Source: Rhabditophanes sp. KR3021 (lineage: Eukaryota > Nematoda > Chromadorea > Rhabditida > Alloionematidae). Taken from it: 64,000 nt of DNA. A program made the translations under genes and the position numbers. A model generated the notes under the pieces. It ran no database searches, was not told where the DNA came from, and saw nothing but the letters and a program-made list of their open reading frames with translations. Below are positions 14,901-29,900 of this stretch, one piece after another. The DNA lies in contig CAUJLY010000005.1 of NCBI GenBank assembly GCA_963281155.1, forward strand, positions 558,001 to 622,000. The letters are read 5' to 3'. Every line of letters begins with the position of its first letter. The stretch's first letter is position 1.

Positions 14901-17900
14901 AATAATCAGCATGCGCTTCCTATTCTCAAATCTCATCCTCAAGTAGGGAGTGAGTGATGCGATGATAATTTTGTCAAGTAAAGTATAAAAGTATGATATT
15001 TTTGTCCAAAAATATCCTTCTTCTCATCTCCCCCACTTCATTGCAAGAATATGTAACAAAAATTTCTAAATATAGCTGAGTATATGTATATTGGATATCA
15101 CCATATCAACTCATATTGTTCTAGCCATGGTAGTAGTTTCATACCCAAAATCTTCAATCTCTTTCCCATTTCCGTTAATTTGTCTATTTATGTTAGCATG
15201 CATATCATTTGTTGTAAATTTATCTTCCTATCATGATAATGAAATAAGCATATACGGCATTATTATTATTACTACTTATTATTTAATCTCCAACCAACGT
15301 TTTAAGCTTTTTAAACTAAATTAATACATTATACATCATTTGCATATGATATTTATCAAGCTTTTATATATTCATAAACCAGTAGCTATTATTTGTCGGT
15401 CCGTCGGTGTTAAACAAAAAGGAGCAAATATTGGTTAGTACATCAAAAGTTGCCTTTAAAAGTACCTTGTTGCCACAATTTTGTATCCCAAAAACCTTAT
15501 CAGAATAAATTTTGAATCAAAGGGAGAGAGTTTAAATTTATTACTACCACCTACGAAAAATAATATTTTACCCAAACAATTCTGCTCCTTTATTAAAAAA
15601 CATTCGGGCAAACAAAAAGTTGTAGTTTTGATATGTGATGTCAAATATCATTATTATGTTTCAAACTTAGGAAGATGAATCTTAAATTATTCATCACCCT
15701 CACATGTGCCATACGCTTGTTTATTCCTAAACTTTAATTTCTTCTTTCCTCTATTAAATGAGATGTGGGATAAGAATGAAATGTGAAAGTCCTTTTTTGA
15801 CTCATCTAAATACCATAAAAATGGAAAGTACTATGCAATTGTGTTTAAATCACCACAAAAGTACACCTAACAATCACTTTCTATTTAAAAAGTTCTTAAC
15901 AAGTTAAGCCTTAATTATAAGGCAATTTTTTTCTTTAATAATAATAATCATATGTCTTTTTGTTAATTTCCTTTAACAAATCCAAAAGACACTCTTTACA
16001 CTTTATATTTTGGAGCACCCCAAAAAAGAGAAAAAAGTTAATCCTCCTTTTTTGGTTGTAAACGTATATATAAATTGGGAAATGAAACTTACTATTTAAG
16101 AGAGGTTCGTTGTCCTTCATCCATGTTATCTTTGGTGAAGGTATGCCTGCTCCTTCGCACCAAATTTCTCCCTTTTCTCCCTGCTTAACCTTGATTAAAG
16201 TTGACTTTTCAGAAATTTTTGGTGGTACTGTAAATAAGAGTGATTATTTTGACATTCTATATTAATAAAATACACAAAATAACATGCCATTCAACTACAA
16301 AACAATCTTTGCTATTGTTGCTATCATTGTAAGCGTTTTCGCTGTTGCTGAATGTAAACGTAAGTCTATGTGCATATCATATAAATTTGTGGTGGTTTTG
16401 CCGTGGTCGTTTAAATATTGATATGTTTTGGTGTGAGATGGTGATAAAAAATATGTATCATATTGTTTTTGTGTTGAGAGACATGTTATGAATAAATGAT
16501 GGTGATATCATATCTCCTTTTTTAAACTAAGTTTGCCTCGATTTAGCCAAAAATTACTTCAATTATGAGGAAATCGCTAGAGATGTTGACAATTTGCCTG
16601 CATACGCTAATGTTAACAACAACAATAACAACTTTGATCTTAATGCAAATGAGATGAAATACATGGATCTGTTTGAGAATGAACTTGAAAAGCTACAGCA
16701 AAACAGCAATATAGCCAGATTTCTTTGAACTGACTCAATAACAACCCATCAAATTGGCAATTTAACATCAAACAAAACAAAACAAAAAGTAAAGAATCAT
16801 TGATGAAAGCGTCTCTTCCAAAAGTAAACACAAACATACCATAATGAGCTCATTCAACCCACCAAATATTTTGTCTCCTTCATATTTAACTTTCTCAATC
16901 AACAACAACAATCATTATTTAAAAAGAAATATCTCTCTCCTATCATATATACTTATTTGTTCTATGTCCTTGTTTCACACCACCACTTTATAAATTCATG
17001 TTGAAAGTAAAAAAATAAATGATGAATCCAACCAAAAAAACAACTTCTAAATTGTTCTCTTAATTAATGCCTTGTTCAAGCAAAGGACAATTTCTCTTTA
17101 TTTTTGTCAAAGAAAAGATTGTTGTAAATATTCGACGAAATAAGAAATTCATAATTATGTATGAATAAGTAAGATGTGCAATTTTCGGAGATTTTTTAAA
17201 TAATAGGCTAATTAAGTGTTTATGACACGACTGACGACGTCGACATCTCGAATTGTAGGAAAATGGCATGTATGTAAATAAATACTATTTGTAAAGGGGG
17301 CTTAAAAGTTACCTCCAATAAATACTTCAATTTCCTGCGTCACATTTCCAGCTTTATTTCTTCCTTCACAAGAAAATTTTCCTTCATCTTTTAGCTTAGT
17401 TTTCATTATTTGAAGGACTGTTTTGTCTTCTGACAACGTATATCCTTCCTCAATTTTCAAGACAACCCCATCTTTTTTCCATTCGATGTTCTCCGGATCA
17501 GCTTGACTGATGTCGCAAGTTAGGGCTGCTGGTTCGCCCTCTGTGATATTAAGGCCTTTCTTGCCGTTTGTTGCTAAGGAGGGGGGTAATAAAATTTTGA
17601 CTACTAGTTCCTTGTCATCGATGCCTGCAGGATTGGAAGCCTCACAACGGATCACATAAGTTCCGGGTTTGGAAATGCCACCGATGTTTAGGTCCCCATC
17701 TTCGGATGTAGTATTGTATGATCCCTTAGCTAGTGCCAGCTCGATGGGTTCTTCGTCAAGGAAGAAGATTACTTGAGGTGGTGGGTAACCACGTGGAGTA
17801 CAAAACAGGGAGAAAGGAGTATTGACGGGGATGACGGTTGCATTAGGTGAACTTTCGGAAATTGATGGTTTGATTAGGATTTCAAGATTAAAAGCTTGTT

Positions 17901-20900
17901 GGTCAACGCCCTATAAAAATAATTAGATTGTAGAGCTTCTTTTAATGTTACAACTTACGGCTTCATTACTAGCGAAGCAAATGAAAACTAAAAATTTTTA
18001 TTAAATCTTCTTAATTAGACCTGTTAAATATTATCTAAAGAAATCAACAACAGACAGTATGCCTCTGCAATTGAAGGGGATGGCATTTGTATTAGTCTCT
18101 GTCGTAATTTGATCGTCCATGTTGAATATGACAGAAATTCAAATTACTTATTTTATGTTTTATACGAGGTACTTGATATTGAAACAATATTTAAATCAAA
18201 AAGAAGAACATATCCCATCAAAAGCCGTAATATCACAGCTTTCATCCAAAGTAATATGAACCTCTAATACCAGTTTTATATTAGTTATACCTTTTTTGCA
18301 ATTTTTAATGTTAATGTTATTTTTAATAAAGCTTTTCATGCATATATTTTTTGTAACTAAAAATTGTTTTTGTTCATAGCAAAACAAGTTCCAACTTCTC
18401 GACAAGCCAATTTATTTGAAGATGAGTTTGGCGAAGATGCACCATTGGGTTTAACATCATCAAAGTTACAGACAGTGGAGTTCATGCATACCTTTGTGAA
18501 GATGGGTGGATAAGTTGTGCAGTAGAAGACAATTTAATGAAACATATTAATGTAGAGTATCTCAACGCCGTTCTAGAGACGAGTCAAATTCATGGGAAGC
18601 TAATATAATATTCGGAAATGTACCAACTGGATGTCTTACCAATATACTTTAAATTATGTTAAGCATGCAAGCATTTGCTTATCAAACAAAGAGTCAACCG
18701 AATTTCAAACTATAAAACAATACGCCCAAAGCATTCATTAGTCAACCATGTATTAGAAGATACTATTAAGAATATTGGAAATATTTCTCGGTACCACTAC
18801 CAGATTCGTGCTAATCAAGGAAATAAGGAAAATAATTTGGGGTAAAAATTTAACAAATTACAGAATAGGTCCAACATTCGAAGATAAATATCGTTATATT
18901 TACGTAGTATTCAGGAACAAAGACTCTAGAATGACACTTAGTCGTGAATGTTTTGACGGCAAAGTATTTTATCTTGGCTATGGAGCCAGTACGCATGTAA
19001 GGAGTCATGTCTCACAGACCTTAATACGCAATCGTTCTTTCGTCAGCAATCTAATATTTGAAATCATAAGCAGCAAAGACTTCAACATTGTTACATTGAG
19101 TGTTAGGGATGCAAATGTGGGTCTTAATGTAGAATCTGCGCGGCACATATAAATATTTGACTGATCAAATGTTCGACCAAAACGTTACATTGACGTTGCA
19201 CAAGACAAAAGAGATCACAGATGCCATCTACAAACAATATCCCACCCAATGCATTTTTTATATTTTAGTGTGATATTTAGTTTAATAAGTTGCTTTTTTT
19301 GGTTTAAACAAATAAAATTTGTTGTAGACTTAGCATGTCAACTATTACGAGTATTTTATTGCTGTAGCTCAACTTACTCCCTGAATCGGAACTTCTCGTA
19401 TCAATAATCTTGATGAAATTATCTTCAACAATATATCTGTCACTAGACTCCATTCTGATACCATTTCTTTCCCAACTGATTTTGGCCTATAAATAGCGTC
19501 GAATTATGTTTATTTGTTTCAGATTGTAAATATCTAATTTCAATGCTCCTAATTGGATGGCTCTCAAAAACAACAATTTAAACTCACTTTAGGCTCAGCT
19601 TCACTCTTACACTCAATTTTGCTAATCTTTCCTTCAGTGACCTGAAATTTTAGGAAAACTATATATCAAAGGTTTCTTTTTAAGAGAATATTTGTTGAAT
19701 ATTAATTACGTTCTAATTTGTTGTGTTTTAAAGAACGGTCACTTATTTGACAGAAAGGAGTCAAGAAAGAAGATCAGAAACCCTCCATCTCAAGCTTCCA
19801 TTGTCTACTAAAGAATTAGCTGGAAATGTGGAATTTATTTTGGGAAAGATTCGAACATCAGTTCGCCAACTATGATCACAGCAAGTGTAGCATGCCTGAC
19901 ATCTACCTTCTCAGTTCTGTGAATGAATGCGCTGTTGCTGGCATCTTAGTTAAAATGACTTGTGACGATTAATTTGATAAAAATATTTTGATTCCCCGTT
20001 TAACTAGTTAAATTTTAATAAAATATTTTGATCCCCTCTTCCGAGGAACATTACGAACTTGGACAATTCCAGAATTAAAAATAACAGGAACTTGATCAAC
20101 ATCCACTTTGTACACAAACTCATTGGTTCCGGCCTCATTGACAGCAGTACATTGATACAAACCTTTGTCGCCTAAAGTCAAATTGGGAATCTTCAATAAC
20201 CTTCCTTCATCGGAAATTTGAATTAATGGATTTCCTTCACGGACACTAGTTCCATTAATAGTCCATTCAAGTTTTGATTGTGGTTTACCAACATTTTCCT
20301 CGCAACTTAAAATCAACGTTTTGCCAGTTGGTAATCTTGGAGTTGCATCAATTCCATCTCTGTCGATGGAAGGAGGAATTAGGATGTCAACGGTAATGGC
20401 TCCTTCGGCTGTTGCATAGTCATTTGTGGCTACACAATAATATCTAAAAAATAAGAAACAAATCAAAGAAGTTTACAAATTTGTGTTTTTGTCACTTTGG
20501 CATTTATGCGAAAACTTTGTTTTAGTGGTAGACTATCTTCCTAATAGACTTCTCTTTGCGGGCATTTTGCATTTGCTTTTTAAAAAAGTTATGTAAGGAA
20601 TATTTCCACATTTATTTGGTATATTTTGAAACTAATTCTAAAAACTGGAGTTGCGATACAGTTACATCATTGTTTTATTGGGAATAAATGGTTGTTAGGC
20701 GAAGTATGGATGAACTCAGATTAGACAAGGGAAAATTGCCTCTTTTCATTGATGCTATGTTTGTAATAACTTATATTTTATAAATTAACTGGAATTTCCT
20801 TTTGTAGGAAGTTTATGTACAGGCCAATTCATTTGAAATGACCTCTGTCATGCTGTTAAAAGAGTTGTATGAAATAGATTTAAAATTTCCTAAGTGGGGC

Positions 20901-23900
20901 TTTTAGCCGCACAACCGTAAAGATGATTAAACACACAAATCTGTTTCTATCCCTGAAAGCAACGAACGTCGGGTGTCATGTCGCTAAACACAATCTCCAC
21001 ATCACGGGCTAAAGTGAACTATCAAAAATATAACTGAGATGTCACCACAACATCCTTATTCTAAGACCATGATAATAAAAAAGATCCTAAATGCCTTCTA
21101 TGACCTTTCTTGTTACGTCTACATTGAGGGCAACTGATGATATTTTAATTTAATTTGAACATACCCTCCAACATCACTTTCTTTCAATTTAGGGATGTCT
21201 AATCTAGCGTTTTGCTGAGATAATCTTACACCATCGTGGGAAGTCGTGATAAAATTTTCATTGAATTTCCAGGAGATGACAGGCTATAGTGATGGTCTAT
21301 TAGATGAAGCAAAGAAAGCAAACATTACCTCTGGATTTCCTGAAGCATTGCAATAAATTGAAACAGGAGATCCAACTTTTTTGACAGTTCCTGTTTCGGA
21401 TGAAAGAGTAACTTGAGGTTTTATCCACACATCCAGAAGTATTTCAAGGTCATTGCTTCCAGCATCGTTCGTTGCTTGGCAGCTCCACATGGCTTTGTCT
21501 CCAGCTCCTGCATTTGCAATGGACAGAGAATTATTGTGAGTAAAGACTGTAATTCGGGGGTCATTTAGTGACTCGACTTCGATCGAATTCTTGTACCATG
21601 TGACAGTTGGCTAAGTAATTAAAATAATGTTAATTGAAAAGAAACTTACCTCCGGATTACCGCTACTTGGACACCACAACAATACATTCTGATCTTCATA
21701 AACGTGTGGATCCAAATCAATCTTGGTGGAATCCATGGTTGGTTTAGCTAAAAAGTATCTTAAATTGTTCCAATTCTAAATGATTAACTAAAACATTTGA
21801 CCAAAGATAGTTGAGCCGGTATCATGCATTAAATTAAAGTGATTTTACATGTTAGTTTTATTAGTAAGATTGGTTAAGTTCATAGGACAAACATAGGAAA
21901 ATAAAGGAGGATGGATTAAATAATAATAAATTAAAAAAGTTGAACCGAGGAAAAAGAGATTATTAGAAGGTGGTGTTTATACGAGTAATGTATATTTTTT
22001 GGGTCTTTTCGGGTGATGGCGTCTAAATTTTTTCCGATTATGATAGGAGGTATCTTCAAATGAGTTAGTTTCAATTTGAAAATCAAAGGAATCATCTTTT
22101 TTTACATGGTTATCGTCATAATAAGCTTGTTTAGACTCATGAACAGACTCCTCGATTTGCTCGTTTCCTTGTCTACTAATTTTATGCCATTTATTTGGCC
22201 TTCTCATAATTTTAATGATGGCTTCAGGTGTAGGTTCTGGATAGATAGCCTCCATTAAAATCTCCTCTCTAGCCTTTAGCCTAATCTCATCGTCACGAGT
22301 AAACTTTAACCTTCTTAATAATCTCTTTTTAGACGGTTCTTTTTGACTCTTGAAATCGTAAACATTATCAAGAATATCTAGTCTTTCAAGGTCACGACAA
22401 TATTTTGTTGTAAAAACCGTACATAAAATGTTGACTTCAAAGTAAGAACTGCTTTCGCCAGCCCTGTTTGTTGCTGTGCAAGAATAATTGGAGGCATCGT
22501 ACAACGAAACAGAAGCAATTTGGAATCTTCTGCCTTCGGATGTAATCTAAGAAAAGGTAAGTTAAATTAATTAGGACAAAATACCTTAAAGTTGCCCAAA
22601 CTACTCATTGGATCCAAAGGTCTTTTGTTTTTGTACCAGCTAACATGCATATTGGCATTTGGATCACTGTTAATCTTTAGAGGGCACACCAAACTCAACA
22701 CTTCTCCCTCTCTTTTGACTACTTTTTCAACGTAATCTCTTTCCATTTGAGGCGGAATTAAAACTTCCAGGTTGAAGTCTTCTGACGTTCTACCACCACG
22801 ATTTTCGACTACGCACGTATATCTGGAAATCCATTTTGGTCATTGGCATTAACATCTAAATTTATATCCGATTATTTTTTGGTTTATTAGATATGACATT
22901 TTATTTATTTAACACATTTCAAATTTATATACATATTTTCTATTTTTCACCATTCCAGTCAAAAACTTTCTTTTGAGTATAGTGATGTTCATTCACACCT
23001 CCGTGTACGTGGCTGGATCGATTCTGCTGAGGAAGATGGGATTATGAAACGTAACAACTTAAAGCATGTCAAGGATGTATTTGAGGAAAATCTAATCAAT
23101 GGAGAGATGCAAACAAATATACTGCCGATAAATTGCTAACATTAAATTGAATCTACTCAAACATCCAAACACTCTTTCGTCAAAAATGAAACATATGACT
23201 CAACAGCCATCGGAATTTATGCCATCAAAAGCTCAATCCAAAAACAGAGATTAAGAGAGGGAATCAAAAATGTTGTCGTCCTTCCCAATACTAATACACT
23301 AGGGCCATGTTAATAAAGGAGATTAAAAAACGTTTTTCGGTAAATATTTGACTCGGTACACAGAGATTACTCAGTTGGACGACAATTATCATTACATATA
23401 CTTAATCTTTAGAAACAAAGGCCGAAATGTTACTCTTAGTCGCGAATCTTTCGATGATGAAGTAATCTATGTCAGTCATCGAAACAGTGATTGTGTAAAG
23501 GGCTACTCTGCAATATCTAAAAAGTCAAAACTTCAAAAACACCAATTATACTGTATTTTTTTCTGCATTTGAGATTATTAGTTCCAGAAACCTCGATATT
23601 ATTACTATGAGTGTTCGGAACGCAGCAATCGGTTTAAATGTTGAAACCGCTCTCCTCAAAAGAGGCTACCTCAACATTTAGTTAGCCAGATTATTACTCA
23701 AAAATGTACACAGGAGGTGCACGAGACATACAAGATCGCAAACCCTTTATATGAACAGTACAAGAATCAACACTTATGATTCTACGTGAAGTTTCACTGA
23801 CCACAATACATCAGACTCTTTTTATACTTTAACTGATAATTGCATCAAAATAATTTTTTATATTTAGTGTATTACACAATATTAATATCGTGATCATATT

Positions 23901-26900
23901 TTTGATTTTGGTGGAAATAAAAATTGTAATAGCATTTATAAACATTTCATTTTAACATACCTATTTACATGGTATACCTTGTCGCCCCGACAAAATCAAG
24001 ACACTCACCCGGTGACGAGTCAGTCAACATATTTCTAAAGTCACTTGACCGACTCAGTGACTTTTAAAAAATATATGTAAAATAAAGCCTTTTCTTATTA
24101 ATAAAAAAACGACACAATAAACTTAATAATTACGTTTCATAATTAAATTATCTACAGAGGAAGAGCTTATATTGTCGCGTTTGATGTTTCCATGTAACTA
24201 AACTTATGTAGGAAATACAGTCATGATTATAATATGAAAATTCACCTATACCCTTTATCCATTTGTTTCTTGTATCAGAAGCAACTTTAGGTATTGTCAC
24301 AGTAGACAGTGTTTTGCATATTGTGCTTGAATGACAAAAGTCGTCTAGAAACATTATAACGATTCATTGAAGCATTTTATCGTCCAATAATGTAAACGAA
24401 ATATTAAAGCTAAGGAAGACTTTGGCCAAAGACATTTCATGTATCATAGACTGTTTTCAAATAAGTGAGAATTAAAAATAAACCAATTAAAAGTTCCAAT
24501 TGGTGGCTCTGTTTTTTCATCTAATGAAACATCATCAATATTAACCGTTTCTAAAGTTTTTCCTACAAAATAGCTCTAAAGGACAATTTTTTGAAAGCCA
24601 CTCAGAAGTGTCTCAAGTCGAAGATTAAATGGATGGCGACAAGGCATATCAACGCAGCATACCTGGCTTGATCTTGAATTTCGATGTTTTTTAATTTCAA
24701 TAGATTGCCCTGTTTCGTGTATTTTGTACTTTTCTGCCAAACCACTAATTGGAACTCCATCACGCAACCAAGAAGTGGTGGGAGTAGGAATTCCTGAATT
24801 GGGACATTCCAAAACTGTGGTTCTTTCAAGAATAGCTAGTGGATTTTGGATTAAATTAGATTTGTCAATCTTTGGCGGAACCAATACTTTTAAACTCAAA
24901 TCTATCTCTGCTTCTCCTGAAACAATTAGCATTATTGTAGATTATTATCCTTCCTACCTGCTTGATTTGACAATCTGCATACAAATCTCCCACCATCATC
25001 AGACGTTGACTTCATAACAGTCAACTTCAAGCCATCCTGAGAAATATGTATTTTGTTCTTGTCAGCAACCAAAACTTCGCCATTCTTCAACCAAACAACA
25101 TTCAACAGCGAATTTTGTTGTCTTTGCCCAGATCTAGTTGATGAAATATCAACTGGACAAGTCATCACGATATCATTTTCAATAACAACATCGTAATTAG
25201 TTTGGCCAATTGTTCCAAATTTAGGCTTATCTATGACTTCGAGTATGAAATCGGTTGCCAGTTCGGACACATCATTCACACCAATGCAAGTAAATTTGCC
25301 TCCATCAGACGATTTAGACTTTGTAACTAGCAGGTCGGTTCCATTTACTAATTTGTATCTTTTTTCCACCTCAAAGTCAATCTTCACTCCATCTCTTTCC
25401 CAGGTCACAGTTGGTGGGGGGCTTGAGATGACTGGACAATGCAACACAGCGTCATTGTTGAAGATAACCCTTGGATTTTGGTCAATAGACTGTTCGATGG
25501 TTGGAGCAGTCAAGACACTTAAACTAAAGACGCCTTCCGTCTCTCCAGCACTCGACTTGGCAACACATTGGTAATTTCCAGCATCTGACTTCCTAGCCTT
25601 TAAGATCATCAAAGACTCCCCCCGAGGAGACAACAAAACATTCGACTTGTCAGTGATAGGTCTTCCACCTCTCAGCCAAGTAATAGTGGGGTGTGGAATT
25701 CCGTCAGCTTTGCACTCAAGACGAGCTTGGCTGTTTTCCCTTACTCTAATATCCCTAGTAGTGTCCTTCAAGGTAGGTTTAACTAAAACTTCCACAACGA
25801 AATCTGCTGCAGCAAAGTTTGCTTCATTCTTTGCTTCGCAGGAAAATCTTGTTGCTTTGTCACGTGTGAAGGTGGGAATTAATAATTTTTCTTCTGTGTG
25901 GTTTAGAATAATTCCACCTTGTCTCCATGTGATGGCGGGTTTGGGGTGGCCGAAACTTGTGCAATCTAACAACAAATCCTCGCCTTCTTTTATTTTGATG
26001 AACTTCTCCCCTTCGATGATAGTTGGTGGGACAATTACTTTCAATTGAGTGGTGTCAGAAACTTCGCCAGCTAAGTTGGAAATAAGACAGGTGTAGTTGG
26101 AGGCGTCACTAAGTTTGGCTTGATTGATATAAATATAGTGGAGATTTGAGGAAGAATGGGTGAAATTGGAAGCAAACTTCTCTCCATTCTTTCTCCATTC
26201 CACTTTATTTCCAACTGTGTTTCCTGACATTTCGCATCTGATAGTGGCCTACATTGATTAGTTATTTATTTTTACTTTTAAACTTACTCCTTGTCCTTCA
26301 ATGACTTTAAGCACACTAGTCATAGGTTTGATTTGAGGTAGTTCAGTGACTTGAACAAGAAAATCTTTACTAGCTGTGCCGACTTTATTGGACGATTCGC
26401 ACGAATATCTGCCCTTGTGATCAAACTGTACTCCAACAATTTTTAATTCACCTCCATTCAATTCGAATGTATCTCCCTCTGGAATTGGTTTGGAGTCAAG
26501 CAGCCAAGTTATTACAGGTGTAGGGCTTCCACTTGTAACACAACTCAAAGTCACATTACTTCCCACTGCACTATCAATACTTTTGAAGGATGGTCCCGTA
26601 ATAGTTGGAGGAATCAACACATTCAACTCAAAGTTGGCAGTACCATTGCCTGCCCCATTTTCTATGTAACAGTTGAAAGTTCCTTCGTGAGATTTGGCAA
26701 CCTTTAGAATATTTAAACTCTTCCCACCATTCGTTACTTGGATATTTGATGAAATGGAGTTGACAGGAATACCATTTCTACTCCACGTAATAACTCCATT
26801 ATTCTCCAAAATGGGGCAATCAAACACACTCGAGTTTCCTTCTTTTACTTGAACACTTTGTTGAGCAGTCAAAACCTCAGGAGCCTTCAAAATAGACAAA

Positions 26901-29900
26901 ACAATATCTTTCTCGGATTCTGAAACTGTATTAGCGACCAAACAGTTGTAATGCCCAGCATCGCCTGACTCCACCGAATCTATCACCAAACGCTGTCTTT
27001 CATTCTCAAACGTATACTCATCTTCTCTCAACAAAACTCCGTCCTAAAAGTACATACAATAAAGTTCATATTCCATTTTTGCACTTCCCTATTCAAAGAA
27101 GTATTTTAAAATTCTATCCCACCGGTAATAATAAACTCTCCATAAAAAGGGCCTCATTACAGTCACTCTCCAAAAGTTTACCATTACTAATTTTAAATGG
27201 TGAGAAAGTTAAATAAAGTGCGGGGAAGAAAAGTACAAAAGTGGATGTTTTTTGATTTTGATATTATATTTGGTAAGTGTCTATAATTGACTTTTAATTT
27301 TGGCTCTTTATACATATAATTTATGCTTATACCAAACAAAACCTCCTTTGTGACATTGTCCATTTGTTTGGTCGCAACAATATCAATTGTCGTAGCTTGT
27401 AATATATTTTATTTAAAATCATAATCTTAGCCATCATTTGATGGAAAAGATGGCTTTACCTCATTTAATATAACTGACCCATTTTAATATTAAAAAAGTG
27501 TCTTTGAAGGTACATTTTAAATGAGTTTAGTCTAACAAATTGGAACATATTTTATGTCCTTTTACTTTACTCCTAAAAAAGGTTACCCCAAATTCCATTA
27601 CTAAAATGGTCTCTCTCTTGCCCCATTCAATTTATAAGGATTTTTGGGCTTTGTCAAAGAACATTAATTATTGACGAAGGTTCCTCTTTACTGTTTTATT
27701 TGGGTTCAAGATATTGAAATTTATATTTATTTGAACCACTCCAACAAAAATACTTCTTGTCAATCACAAACTCTGCATACTTATCTTATTTAGGGAGATA
27801 GCTATCTAATATGGTTTATATAACAATTTATAGGGACAATTAGATAAATACCAAGTATACTTATGTGCTTTTGAATTCCTCTACAGACAATCACTTTTTT
27901 GGACTAGTTTGCTTAGAAAAAGTAATACAATAAATTTTTATGTTCAAATGCATATTTACGATGGTTATTTAGCTGAGACTAAAAATATTACCTAATATGT
28001 CATTTGAATATTCAACCAAATGTTTCCCTTTTTCTTTTTCGGGGCTTGAATTAAATGATTCATTCATTTATATTATCTTATTTCAATAAACAAAAGAACA
28101 CAGAAGAATATCTAAATATTTTCTTTTTTATTTGTTCCCAAACCTTATTATTTTAAACCTCTAAAACCAATTCTTTACCATTTTCCCCACCCATCGCTTT
28201 AATTGGGTATGTTTTGAAGTAGGAGACACAAAATACTTCTACCCACTTTTCTTATCAATGATTGAGTATATAGAAATTGAATGAATATCTATACTTATTT
28301 GTCATGAAAAACAGGACATCATATTACGTAAAAACATGATTATGAGTGCTTTTGTTAATAGTTAAAAGAATTTCTATTTTTTTATTAAACTAAAATATGA
28401 ATATATACTTCGTATGCATAGTATTCACTCCACTCCTATTCCTAATCACAAACCTCTTAAATCCAAAACCGCAAAAAGACAAATTATATCTATCTCTCGT
28501 AAAATATATATTAATTAATAATATATTACATGCACACACATACATAACATGCATTTAAAACATATGTTTAAAAGTATAATATTTAACAACACATTTTTCC
28601 TTAAACCTAATTAACTCACATCCCTAACATACAACACTTTTTATTACATACATCTATGTTTACTTTGCCATCATCTCTATAGCTCCAAACCTAAATGTAA
28701 TTTATAACATAATATTTTCTCCCAATTCCATACTCTTCACTAGCTAATAAATTGATATTAAATTGTCCGAACCCATCTTTTAATTAATTATTCATAACAA
28801 ATTTTAAATTAAAAAGGCCATCTCTTTAACCAAAATTAATGCTGCCCTTTTTTGGTACCTTCTTTGATTAAACACAATCATCAAATTATTTAATTGCCTA
28901 CCATAAATTAATTGCACCATCACATAATTATATTACAATGTGCCCTAACACTAAAACTACTTTTTGCCCTTTTGAATAAACTGTTCAGGCATTAACTTAA
29001 TTTTACCAGTCCTTTTTTGAGAGATATTTTTAGATGTGGTATAGCTGTTTTTAGTTTGCCTTAAGGAATATCGTTTTATGTGTATATATTCAAATTATGG
29101 TTCAGCAAATACATATTAATGTCTGTTAAGTCCAAAGATGTTGTAGACGTTAATATAATGGATGTCAAAGGCCATTGTTGTTACCTTTATACATTTGAAC
29201 TGACAACAAGTTTAGTATTATTAATGATGGTGTGTAGAGAAGGAGACCTCCTCTGATAACAACAATAACTATTTCTTTAGTATGAATTTTCGTTTGGTCT
29301 ATCAGTACATTTATGCCAAACACCTTCAACTAATATATCTATTGATCTATACCTATCCACAAAATATATTCCTACCCTTCACAATTAATCTAATTTGTTT
29401 TTTGCAATCAACAAAATACTGCATATTTCTTAATTTTTTTGTTAACCATACTCAAAACAACCTCAGGCATCAGGACTCTCTCCAATTTAGCCAAAAAGTC
29501 TTGTTACTCATCACTTCTTTCGCGACAAATGTAACACTTCAAGCCTTCTATACCATCTAATTGATACCTTTTAAGCTTAAACTTTGTGTGCTGCAAAAAT
29601 ATAAAATTATTATGTCAAGTCTCAAAAAAACACTAAAAACAAATTTTAAAACAAATACCTATTTACTACAATATTTTATTTTTTCTTTGATAAATATATG
29701 CTCCATCATCTAAACAATTAATTAATCAAACATAATGTCTTTTGCCTTGTTTAGTGGTGCGTTTACACCCCTAAAGATCCCTTTTTTTGTGTGTATGTAC
29801 ATTATTTGAATGAGGGATTTTTTGGCTTTATGGATGTAAAAAATATTGTTATGGAAATTTAATTGAGTTGGAGGAGAACCCTCCAAAAATAAGATTTGCG

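Noticed and set aside
18775..19152. Functional gene from the 125-codon frame
   Set aside because: It starts at a non-ATG codon, its downstream helix continues in another frame and upstream pieces are broken. It is one of several decayed copies.
24482..24580. Possible extra hemicentin exon (ending TFNW)
   Set aside because: Exon 22 joins directly to exon 23 giving the full [10 protein letters not shown] motif, so an exon here would break the domain.
29282..29560. 92-codon + strand frame in hemicentin intron 19
   Set aside because: Low-complexity hydrophobic sequence in AT-rich DNA with no supporting splice sites or homology.
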